Shown here: positions 1 through 10,022 of the stretch, in pieces
Layout of the letters: each line of letters starts with the position of its first letter
Position numbering within the stretch: position 1 is the first letter of the stretch
Origin: Xiphias gladius
Lineage: Eukaryota > Chordata > Actinopteri > Istiophoriformes > Xiphiidae
Assembly (NCBI RefSeq): GCF_016859285.1
Contig: NC_053402.1
Coordinates: 8,390,531-8,454,530, forward strand
Direction: 5' to 3'
DNA length: 64,000 nt
The notes under the pieces: generated by a model
What the model was told of the DNA's origin: nothing
Databases searched by the model: none
Seen by the model: only the letters and a program-made list of their open reading frames with translations
Made by a program: the position numbers and the translations under genes

Positions 1-413
1 AATGAAATGAAACACATAAGAACTGAAAATGACCTTCACAGTGGGTGTGTATAGCTGGAATGACAAGCCTGATCGAGAAACAGCTAAAGCTAAAGCTCCT
101 ACTTTGAGCTTTAGGAGATGAGGGCTTTAGTTATCTATATAAAAGAAACACACAGATAAACAAATGTATTTAAAACAATATGGCCCCTCTTGTTGTATTC
201 TCCATTGCTCCCCTATATAAAAGCAGCAGAGAACCACACACTGATCCTCTATCAGGACAGCTGAGGATGGTGGTGAAGATGTCAATGAACTGTTTCTAAT
301 GCAGGTGACTGAAATAAAGACAATGCTGCTTCAAGGTTGTGAGAGTAGACCGATGGAGGCTGGGTGAGCCCTGATGTCCAACAGAAAATAAACTGGATCT
401 CCAAAAACTGCAC
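1..413. other. bud31 3' flank / 3' UTR
   Basis: This stretch lies downstream of the bud31 stop codon on the minus strand and should contain its 3' UTR. I found no clear AATAAA signal on the minus strand. A short 9-bp inverted repeat occurs at 90-98 and 106-114. Nothing else is recognisable. Confidence 0.5.
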
Positions 414-3400
414 TTAGCCAGAACAACCTCTACATCCGCAGTGGGTGCATTCAATGATCCTTCCCTGCAGAGAGAAAAAAAAACAAAAAACAAGCTGGTT
501 GGCTGCAACATTTTACAGAATTTACAGCTAGATTTTATGTGTTGGCTGAGTTAGCCATCTATAAAGTCACCGTGTGGTAAGGTAACTAGATAACGCATTT
601 TTTGCTTCATGAAGTATCTTGTTTCTTAAAATATAACAAAAAGTACCACTCACTGATGTGTCTTTTTTGACAGTTTTACGTAAGGTATTTAACATCTAGT
701 GCGTCAAACACTACACCTTAAGATACAGGAAGGTCAGTGACCTTTCACAGTCCTTGTTGGGGGCTTTACCCAGAGCACTTGAACCAGTCCCCAAATCAGG
801 TTGCACTTTTCACCTAGACCAATTCTGTCATAACAGATTTTCTTCAGATATACTGAGAAGCTATTTTGGCCTGCCACTCTTTAAAAGCAGGCAGAAAAGT
901 AGATTTTCCAATTCACCATGGTAGTGTAAGAGTCTTCTGTGCATTGAAAGGAGGCAAAAGAGGATCTTCAGTGCAACCAGACAGAACCAGTTTGTAATCC
1001 ACCTCTATTGTTTTGTCTTAAATAAAAACCAGTGGAAAATGTCCTTAGTATTTAACGAGATATATTGCCCTAACTTACTTTACATCTATCAGAGTGGCGG
1101 CACTGATGAACAGAATTTGTTCAGTCTTGTGTTGGGAGTAATGTAGATGATGAAATACTTTTAACTGGATATGTCGAGCTCTAGGAATTACATTTGAGTT
1201 GATAATTCCAGCAGCAGCAGGATGCTAACTAGACCATTTAGCTGCGTGGGGAAAAAAAACCAAACAAACAAAAAAAAAAAAAGAACTTACACAACTTGAC
1301 CTTAAATAGTGAAATTGCAGCGTACACGTTTTCCATGTTATACCATTACCATTTCTTAATCCTTCAAATGTTCCGGGCTTAAAAGGTGTTGTTCATTCAA
1401 ATTTTGACAATTCTGGCAATTTAGCTCACTTTTTTGTGTCTATGTTTAGTTTACTCCCCCACCAAAATCAGACAGGAGACAAGTCTTCTTAGTTTAAAAC
1501 ATGTAACAATGACAAAAAGGCCTGTAGGGTAGATAGGTTTTTTGTATTGTTTTTCCCCCTACAGTGGCTTCATTGGGGTGTCACACAAAGTTTGCCAATG
1601 ATTATTATACTACTAATACTAATCATTGGCAATAATTCCAGTGACTGGAAAGTCTGGCCTGATTCATCCAGTCAAAGACACTCCATGAGCCATCAAGGTC
1701 TTTGAAAGTGGGCAGTGTTATAGTATTCTATTTACTTTATCTCACTCTGGCAGTTTTCATAAGTTTATTTGTACCATCTGCACTCATGTCTGTGCAGACA
1801 TCAGCAGGAATAACGTAAAGTAGACGGAACAACCTAATCCTTTAATACATATTTAATACAAGCTCACACTAGGATCATTTTTAAAATGATTTAATGTAAG
1901 ACTTACGACTTCCAGTTTGCTCTTGGGGACTCTGCAGATGCAGTTAGTTCCAAAGTTGGTGTCTCTTGTTTGGATGCAACGCAGGCAGCACAGGTTCTCG
2001 TAGCCCTGTTTCTTCCACTTGGCAATCAGGTTCTTGTCTGCATAGCCTTCCTTTATGCAATACTCATACAGCTCTGCCAGGTGACACACACACAGAAAGA
2101 CAATACTAGTTTGACACCTCCTACACAGAGTAAAGTTAGAAATTGGTTCCATATGTCTGATCATGTGCACATACGAAAACAATTAAAAAAAAGAAAAAAA
2201 AAAAGAAAAAAAAAGTCTTAAGTCTTGGAAATGTTAAAGCAGTTTTTACTTATGTTTGGGGAGATGTGGTATGTATTTACAGAAAATCAAAAAAGTTCCC
2301 AAAGTCCCCATAAACACCAAATACATATCATGCTGAATTAAAAGGAAAGATTAAATAAAATACTGAAATAGACAGAAGAGGAAGAAGGAAAAAACAAAGA
2401 AGAATATGAAACATTAGACATCAAGTAGTTGAGCGGGGGAGAGCGGTAACCCTGCCTACCTCTGCTGATGGCTTTCCTTTTGTAGAAGAGGTCGAAGATG
2501 TATCGACTCCGCTGATGGTGCAGCCTGAAAATTGGCCAAAGGGACTCCACCTTTCGCTTTCCCTCGTGAGGCTCTGTTTCAGCTGCAACACAGAGGAAAA
2601 ACGAGGAAAGTTAGCTTTGGATAAGAGGAATTCAAATTAATGGTGCAACTGCTTGGATAGTTAAAAGCCTCGATGGGCTAGGTGTGAAATGTGGAGAGGA
2701 TGGTGATGTTCCATCTGATGCGATGCTGTATCAGCATATACTCCCATGTGAATACTACTGGCAGGGTAGTGCTCGCATTCAGCCAGAAAAGCATCAGTGA
2801 GGTCGACCACTGATGTTGGCCCATTAGGCCTGGATCTCAGTTGACCTTCAAGTACATCCTGAGGGTGTTGGGTTGGGTATGGGTATCCACACCAAACTGG
2901 GAATACCATTTCTTTAGGGATCTTTCTTTGTGCTTGAGGGCGTTTTCTCCAGCGTTCCACTGCTGGAAAAGTTTCTGTATAAAGTACAACTGTATACATT
3001 GACATTAAGATTTCTTAGACTTACAACTAAGTGAGCATGCAAAAACAAAAACTATTACACATTTACATCTGACCTAACTAAAACAATTTCACCAGTCGAC
3101 TTCGTCGAAGTTTCCTACAATCTACAATCAATCGGCGTTCAATGTAGTGTTTCCATTTCCAAAATGCCATGAAACATCGTTTCACCAGCCCCATCCAAGG
3201 TCTAAATAAAACTGGACAGAGATCTCTCAACAGTGAGCGGAAACCCCCAGTGACGGATGAAATTATTTCTCCACCTCTTAACTGCACCCTGCGGTTTCAG
3301 CCCGGCGGCCGAGCATTGCGAGGAGCCGTCGTCGGGATAATCACCTAATCTACCGACTTACCTTCTCTCATTTTCTGATCCAGCTCGTCCAAAGTGGGCT

Positions 3401-3455
3401 CAATGAGCTCCCAGCCGTCTGGGGGTGGCTTCCGACTCCTCTTTACTTTGGGCAT
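414..3455 (-). CDS. bud31: BUD31 homolog (G10 protein), spliceosome component
   Basis: Four coding exons on the minus strand: 3362-3455, 2460-2582, 1907-2073 and 414-464. They give 435 nt, or 144 aa plus stop, the same length as I recall for human BUD31. All junctions are GT-AG and in phase. The start is [20 protein letters not shown], with a basic N terminus typical of a nuclear protein. The C-terminal third is the family's zinc-binding Cys-rich region: CCLRC and [12 protein letters not shown] in exon 3, then [16 protein letters not shown] in the short last exon. BUD31 is an extremely conserved nuclear protein that joins the activated spliceosome. The gene is divergent from pdap1 and shares its upstream region. 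Intron 1 (2583-3361) contains an unrelated coding-like segment, reported separately. The identity is secure; transcript ends are not defined here. Confidence 0.97.
465..1906 (-). other. bud31 intron 3
   Basis: This 1.4-kb intron separates the Cys-rich exon from the 51-nt terminal exon. It is AT-rich, with A-runs near 1250-1280 and an 11-bp inverted repeat (1594-1604 with 1620-1630). I see no second gene in it. Confidence 0.7.
2837..3201 (-). other. nested coding-like segment in bud31 intron 1 (SFI1-repeat-like)
   Basis: Two putative exons on the same strand as bud31 join in phase. Exon A covers 3093-3201, after a tttag acceptor, with a possible ATG at 3192-3194; its donor is CTG|gtgaaa. Exon B covers 2837-2974, after an acceptor ending tacag, and closes with TGA at 2837-2839. 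Exon A contains [15 protein letters not shown] and RKLRRSRL. Exon B begins [20 protein letters not shown] and continues [10 protein letters not shown]. The basic, Trp/Phe-spaced helical pattern (AFWKW, then LFQQW 26 residues on, then KKWY) resembles SFI1/centrin-binding repeats. From the ATG it would encode about 79 aa. I do not recognise the gene. It may be a remnant of a larger gene, an exonised fragment or chance. Confidence 0.4.
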
Positions 3456-4107
3456 TTCGCTGTGTTTTGTAGAAAATACAACAAAGGCGCCCAGTGTTTT
3501 CGTTTTGATTTTGAGAACCCGTCTCAGTCGCTACAATTTGACGTCACCCTGGAGAGGGGATGGGTGGGGGGTCCATTGCGCCTTCTCGGCTCTCGAGCTA
3601 CGTCACCATGCCAAACAAACATATTCCATTTATCGGGGTTCAATAACTTATTAAATCTCCCCTTAGACTAACACACTATACACACTATATGCGTGTATGT
3701 AAACTTTTTTTAGGTCAGAATAAAGATGTGAAGTGACATAAACCGATATATGTCTTTCTGTTGTTCTCGGTATATTGCATCACTTTAGCGCACTAGCAAA
3801 TTGCCTTAAGAAAAACAAACTAATGTAGGTTTCCTGTATTTCATAACTCACGTGATTTAGTCAGGAAACTCGAGATTTTATGGAATTATGTACATTACTT
3901 AGTTTATAGCTTCAAAAGTGTTTACTAAATGCTTGAACAAAATCCTTTTTTAACGAGTTGTTGATAGGCAAATCCATGAACCACCTAGAGTCCTCTGCCG
4001 TTCATCGAGTTTAGCCAGCTGTCAGTTTGTGCTGTCGCCTCAACATTTATGTTTTCTGTCAGTAGTCGCATGTTAAGGAGATTATAATAAAGGTTTCGTT
4101 TTTCAAA
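3456..4107. promoter_or_regulatory. bidirectional promoter, bud31/pdap1
   Basis: The start codons of bud31 (minus) and pdap1 (plus) are 652 bp apart, head to head, so both promoters and 5' UTRs must fit here. The bud31-proximal half is GC-richer and carries a perfect palindromic CRE at 3539-3546, with a CGTCA half-site near 3600. The pdap1-proximal half is AT-rich. Shared regulation is inferred from spacing, not shown. Confidence 0.7.
3539..3546. promoter_or_regulatory. perfect CRE (CREB/ATF site)
   Basis: The octamer TGACGTCA lies 84 bp upstream of the bud31 start codon. A second CGTCA half-site follows at about 3600. Full CREs close to transcription starts are typical of CREB/ATF-bound housekeeping promoters. 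Binding here is inferred. Confidence 0.55.
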
Positions 4108-7100
4108 ATGCCCAAAGGAGGTAAGGCTGATTTAAAAACCTGCTACGGTGTAATAACATCTGTTTTTTTACGTGTTAGCCTGCTGTTAGCCAACCTACGA
4201 TTAAGGCGACTTGCTTCTGTAGAACAAGGATAGTGTCCTAACTTACAATTCTGTCATTAAACAAGCACTGACAGCATGTTTCTAACCCGCTCTTCTTCGT
4301 TTGACACCTGTCTGTTCATGTCATATTTCATCGTGGTCATCGTTGCAGGTAAGAAAGGTGGCCACAAGGGTCGCGTACGGACGTATACCAGCCCCGAGGA
4401 GATAGACGCTCAGATGAAGGCGGAGAAGGAGAGGAAAAAGGTTGGTGCAGTGCGCATTCAGAGGCTTTTCAATCATGTGCCATACGGGGCGAAATGTGCG
4501 CAGGTTTTCATTTAAGTATGGTCAAAGTTAAAAAATGCTGGAGCCTACACTTCCCAGAATGCAACTCAGTAAAGTCTTTTCATTGGAACGTGTAAACAGA
4601 TCTTGAAGTGCTGGAGTTCCTCAGTAAATGCCAAAGCACTGCAGCCGCTGATTGAGCTCATTTGCTGTCAGGGTATCGCCAGGTCCTGAATAGTCTTGAA
4701 AAGCACTGAATTCAGTAATATTTAGTCATAAATATCATTTACAAAGGCCTTGAATATTTTTTCTTGCCTGCTGTGGGCAGTAACATTAGTTATAACTTTT
4801 GGCTGTCGGGAGACAGTTGCTAGGAAGTTCATTGACTCATAATAGACAACTGTATATTTTAGAAAAAACTTATAAAAAAACAAATTAATTATTTGTATTT
4901 TAATGGGTTCATTCATCAAGCATATTTCTTTGACTTATCTGGGTCCAGTCATGGACGGATTATGAGACAATGGGCCCCTGGACATAGACAAGTAAAGACC
5001 TACCCTACACCTCCTATGCACGACTTCCAGACTGAAAGAGACACAAACATGTATTCATTTTGAGTCTCTTATTGGTTGTTTTGTGTCCCTTTTGCAATTG
5101 TTTTATGTCTGTTTCTGTTTGTTTTGTGTCTCTTTGTGGTCTTTTTTTCCTTCTCTTTGGGATAGTTTTGCCTGTCTGTTGTAAACAGTTACTTCATACA
5201 GAGTCTCAGGCCCAGGGGCTTGTTCAATAATCCATACATGAGTCCAAGTCACATTTATTGATTAATTATATCACTAGATGATATATTATTTTCATATACA
5301 GCTGGGAAGTACTGGCAAAAAAAGTCAATAAAAATCCATGTACTTAATAAATAATTGTAGGCTTTATTTTCCGTCATTCTTCGACTGGTATGACTTTGAT
5401 GAAGGTACTGATTTCCATTCTGTGCAGTACTGAAAAGCTCATAAATATTCTTAAATTTAATTTGCTGAACAATGCGGAAACCCTTCACTCTCCACCAGCT
5501 AGAACACAGGAACTAATGAGTAAAATCCTCTACAGTGGTGTATTGATGGAGTAAACGCCTGCATACATATGTGTTGTATGTGTTCCTTGTTGTAACTGCA
5601 TGTGTTTGACCTGATGCCTTTGTTAGATAATGTTCTCCTTTTTGTGGTTTACCTGCTTGGCTGTCATTTATGTGTTAAAGCAAGAGCAGGAAGAAGAGGA
5701 GGCGGAGGGTGCAGCTCAGAATGAGATGGCAGAAGACAAGTTACCAGCATCAGGATCCGAGGACAGCGATGATGAAAATTCCCAGGTACCGCCACACTAA
5801 TTCTGTCACTCTTTCTCTCTGTTACCACACACACAGTTTTCTTAACATGGACCACAGTAATAACAAATTTATTATTAGTATTGTATAATATTTAATGTGC
5901 ACCTGTGAAGCTCCTTGTAACTCAATTTTTTCAACATTTCAGTTTCTTATGAACTTCGTCATGAAGTCATTTCAGTACATGCTATATTCAAAGCATTCAT
6001 TTTATACCGTATGTGCTGTTGTGATGTGTTTGCAGAGGAGGAGAGCGGGCGTGGAGGGCTTGATAGAAATCGAGAACCCCAACAGAGTGGCTCAGAAGTC
6101 CAAGAAGGTGACGCAAATTGAGCTGGATGAGCCCAAGCAGTTATCAAGGAGAGAGAGGTGTGTGTCGGTGCTACATGGGAGCTTCATTTTTTACATAAAG
6201 TATCTCTTAAAGACATTTAAACAATAGAACTTGCAAATTTGGAGTTGTAAGGACCATACATGTCCAACTCTACTGTCTTGTGTATTATGTGCTAGAAATG
6301 TCAAAATGTTACCTGCTTATTCTGTGCACTGTAGGAAAAAAACGTACAAGAATACAATTTTAATACCTTATTTTGAAATTGGCATGACGGTGTAATAGAT
6401 GACAATGTCAGTACGGCATCATAACCACATGACTCTAACTAAAAGTTTGATGAGCTTGTTTTTTTCTGTTATATGCCTATAAACACAGTGGCATTAATTT
6501 TCTATAACTCCAGTCAAAAATGTTTTATACTTATGTTCCTTATTTCACTTTCTCCTCCTTGACACACACCCACTCCTGCAAAGAGAAGAGATTGAGAAAC
6601 AGAAAGCAAAGGAGCGCTACATGAAGATGCACTTGGCAGGGAAGACAGACCAGGCTAAAGCTGACCTCGCTCGCCTCGCAATTATCAGGAAACAGAGAGA
6701 GGAGGCAGCAAGAAAGAAAGAAGAAGAGAAAAAAGGTAAGCACTTAAGAGTTGGGCAAAGAATGTAATGAGATGATGATCATACAGGGATGTATTAAACA
6801 GCATTCAGTAAATAATGAGTGACCTAAGTCGGGAAAACACTACAGAACAGATGAGTTCCCTGATGTGGCCGCTCTGCACTACTCTGTAGAAAATAGGGCA
6901 GCTCACCGTGGCCTGTTGACACATGTTGTCCTGTAGTGTGTGCGTGCTCGGTATTGTTTTCCATCTAAGATAAGACAGGGAGTACTTGTAGCAGTCAAAG
7001 TTATATAAAAAATTGCATAATTTGTTTATTATTTTTAGTGAATGGAATCTGTGCTGTCGTGTGCCTGTTATATCCGTCTGATTATAAACCTCACCCTGTT

Positions 7101-7493
7101 AATAGAGCAATAGTTTTGCAATCGACAGCTTATTAAACCCCTCCCCTGAATAATGATTGTCCAATCATACCTTAGCAACCGTAGCTAGGAACAGCAGGCC
7201 TGTCAGGCTTTGCATCTCTGCTGTGCCAGAATGGAAAACTTGACAGGCATAGCAGTAACTAAGGGGGGCTTAATAAATGGACAACTGCAGAGTGAGAGCA
7301 GTAAAATGGAATATGGTTCCTAATCAGCCCTTCTACACAGAGAAGTCAAATGGTATCCACGGTCTCCATACTACCACTGTATACACATCCATGCAGTGTT
7401 TTCAAGCTGATTGTGTGTATCTTTTATCTTCTTCTTACAGCAAAAGAAGCAGCAGCAGCACAAAGAGGAATAAACTCCATCTCACTAAAGTGA
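4108..7493 (+). CDS. pdap1: 28 kDa heat- and acid-stable phosphoprotein (PDGFA-associated protein 1)
   Basis: Six coding exons: 4108-4120, 4349-4440, 5681-5785, 6036-6157, 6584-6735 and 7441-7493. They total 537 nt, or 178 aa, against 181 aa recalled for human PDAP1. The N terminus [20 protein letters not shown] is the family signature. An acidic Ser/Glu/Asp stretch follows in exon 3 ([11 protein letters not shown], likely casein-kinase sites). Then comes the PP28 core: [40 protein letters not shown] and [20 protein letters not shown]. The C terminus is basic and coiled ([15 protein letters not shown]), ending GINSISLK. The protein is small, charged and probably largely disordered or helical. 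Mammalian PDAP1 is linked to PDGF-A binding and stress or translation control. All junction phases agree. The first coding exon is only 13 nt. Confidence 0.96.
4545..4567 (+). promoter_or_regulatory. ZNF143/STAF-like motif in pdap1 intron 2
   Basis: The sequence TACACTTCCCAGAATGCAAC closely matches the vertebrate ZNF143/STAF motif (core TTCCCAGAATGC). It lies about 440 bp downstream of the pdap1 start codon, so it could act as a downstream promoter element or chromatin-contact site. The call rests on motif similarity only. Confidence 0.4.
4945..5225. repeat. dispersed repeat with TGTGTCTCTTTGTGG-like subunits
   Basis: Within pdap1 intron 2, short degenerate units built on TTTTGTGTCTCTT are repeated between about 5060 and 5160. 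They are followed by a segment ending in TCTCAGGCCCAGGGG. I recall this combination as a common teleost dispersed repeat. No coding signal is seen. Confidence 0.45.
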
Positions 7494-8890
7494 TGCAGAG
7501 TATTTATCAGAGGCATTTTCACATGTTCGTGGACTGGCGCAATATATATTTGACTATTTTTAAAGGAAGAGCTATGAAGAATATTTGACATTACTGTGAG
7601 AAATGACCATTTGGGAAATGGTTGAGGAAACACCAGTGGAGAGGGGTTGTGTATGTTTTGGCATGGAATAATGGTCTCATTGTTCCTTCATGGTAGTACA
7701 GCTACAATTGAGATTACAGCGGTCTTCACATACACTTGGAATGAACCCCTTATAACCTATGAGCTTGTACATGATATTAATTATGGTTATACTTATCATT
7801 GTACAATTCCAACTTTGCTAACTGAGCTTTGCCACTATGTTTTTTTTGGGATATTACATTGTATATAACTGACTCATGAAAATATTTCAGATTAATATGA
7901 TGAAACCAGTAAAATGTGGTTGTATTTCTTTATTTGCTCCAGTCCCCTGTGAGAAAACCATCACATGGTTTGGATCCAGTTTTCCCTACCTCAGGTGCAA
8001 AAGTCCATGTTGGGTCCACTGATATGAAATTAAATGAGTCAATATTGCAGATATTTATTTTGGAATAGGAGTTCGATCTTGCAGTTCAGACAAGGCTTTG
8101 AAACAGCATTTAGCAGGATAAAATTTTGGACAAAATATAACTGAACAGTTAAAATGGATTAATAACATAAAAAATCAAATTGAGTTAATTAATTAGATTT
8201 TTTGGTGGCTTGTCAAAAAACTCTTCAGGGAATGTGGTGGCACTGAGAAGATGTGATCACTCGACAGTATTTCTGAAATTCTGGCTATGGTCTTGACAAC
8301 AGGGTCAGTTTAGTCTCTGGTCCAGCATGTGTAAAGCCGCTCAGACTAAAATTATAGTCTGAAGTAAATTCAATTTTAAAGATTATGTCATTTTGCTCTT
8401 ATGACATGCATAAACATTCCTAAGTATTAAGAATTGAGGATGCATCATATTTTTTTAAGTTGATCACAAGTTTTGTTTGTAAAATTGTAATCTACGAAAG
8501 GATTGGTAACTTTAAAATACAATATTTCCTCCTGAAATGTAGTGGAGCAAAAGTACGAAGTAGCAAAAAAATGAAATATTTAGTAGTAAAGAAAAGTAAA
8601 GTAACACAAAATTGTGCTGAAGCACAGTACTTGAGTAAATGTACTTAGCACCTTTCTACCACTGGTCTTAATCATGGCTTTAGCTATATTGCCACTGCAA
8701 ATGGCTTTTATGTTATCATGTTTGGATAGTTGTTTGTAGTATTATGTTAGTGTTACACATTCTGATAGTTGTGATCCAAATGTAAATATGACCCGTCTGA
8801 TTCTGTGACACTAGAGGATCATAAAGCAACTTACAAGAAAAGCCCAATAAGTTCCACTGAGACTTGATTATTGCAGGTTGAGAAAAGGGG
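7494..8890. other. intergenic, pdap1 to shmt1
   Basis: The pdap1 3' UTR occupies the first few hundred bases. An ATTAAA at about 8029-8034 is a possible poly(A) signal; no AATAAA is evident. The rest is AT-rich, with one dispersed repeat near 8470-8670. No additional gene is visible. Confidence 0.6.
8470..8670. repeat. dispersed teleost repeat (acttgagtaaatgtactta type)
   Basis: The phrases TGAAATGTAGTGGAGCAAAA, AGTACTTGAGTAAATGTACT and TTTCTACCACTGG occur in order. They match a high-copy fish repeat I recognise from memory. It shows no transposase. Confidence 0.55.
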
Positions 8891-9099
8891 AAGTGGTCCC
8901 TGGCCCATACGCCAATCACAGGGTGGCGGTAAAGCACTAATATGCCGGACAAACACCAAAACGAGGAAGAAAGAGAGCGGATTGGCGGAGAGTTTGGCGG
9001 ACTTTACCCTCGGTTTGGAGGCAGCTTTATGTTGAAGCGCGGGTGTCTGATTTCAGCTCAGCTTCGCATCTGACAGCGGCTGGAGTCTCCTTTCTACGG
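8891..9099 (+). promoter_or_regulatory. shmt1: shmt1 promoter and probable non-coding exon 1
   Basis: A CCAAT box at 8912-8916, an inverted CCAAT at 8981-8985 and an E2F-like TTTGGCGG around 8993-9000 precede a GC-richer stretch. That stretch ends in a strong donor, ACGG|gtgagt, at 9099/9100. An untranslated first exon spliced to the start-codon exon near 9990 is the simplest reading. An S-phase-type promoter would suit a folate/thymidylate gene. Transcription start is inferred. Confidence 0.5.
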
Positions 9100-10022
9100 G
9101 TGAGTCAGTTAGTTAATGTTTCGTTGGCACAAGAAAATCAACACACAGAGGAAACTAGCAAGTTAATCCTTGTTGTGGCTACCAGAAGTGACTTTTAACC
9201 ACAACCATATAAATGTTTCCTTAAAACGTTTTATTTGTTTGTTTTCCCGCGGTGCGGTAATGGCAGCACTGACATGACATTTGGCAATTTTGCTAACAAC
9301 ATTAACAAGCTAGATAAGTAGTTAGTTGTTTTGACTATTCACTGTTTAATATTTTCACGATAGAGATTCATTGTCACTTTCTCACCCCACTGTGAAAGTT
9401 TCCCAAACGTGTCCACTTTACAATTCATTTCTATTTACCCCTTGCTGCAAACTTTCTGGGTCTGTAGACCAGAGCATATCGTAAAATTAACAAAGGTCAG
9501 GTGATCGGCTCGGCTAGCTGTTCAAACACTGCCCCTGCAGTGGCTTAACTTTGTAGACAGGAAGAGCCACTTCAGATAAAGATTCCTTACATGTACACCT
9601 CATGGATGGGTGAAGGTGTTATCTGAGTTACCAAATAACCTCTGTTATGCAGTCTCCTGCAGTTCACTGTTTACTCTATGCAACGGTTCAAAGATTAACT
9701 GCTGAGGCAACATCGCGCCGTAGCTGAAGAGTTGCAAAACTGCCGCCGACGGAACAGGTGGTGCTGCATGTGTCCTCCTTTGTCTGAGGCTTTGGACTGT
9801 ATTAATAGATCTGTGATAACAGATCTGTGTGGCCTATTTGTCAGCAGCACTCATTTGTTATCATTGTATACTCTTTAGATATCACTCATATTGGCTTATA
9901 TGGTTGTGAAATTGTTTTTATGTTTATGTTACTCTGCGATTCTTACCTTATCTCTAATCAAAGAATGCTTAAAAATGATCTCCTTTAGATCTCCGTTTTG
10001 TGTGACGAAAGAATCAACAACC

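Noticed and set aside
2661-3005. 114-codon minus-strand open frame in bud31 intron 1
   Set aside because: It overlaps the better-supported exon B (2837-2974) in another frame. The spliced frame gives a more protein-like sequence and proper splice sites, so this longer frame is taken as its shadow.
414-4107. ptcd1, the human neighbour of BUD31
   Set aside because: I looked for PPR-type repeats around bud31 and pdap1 and found none. The nested segment in intron 1 does not resemble PPR motifs.
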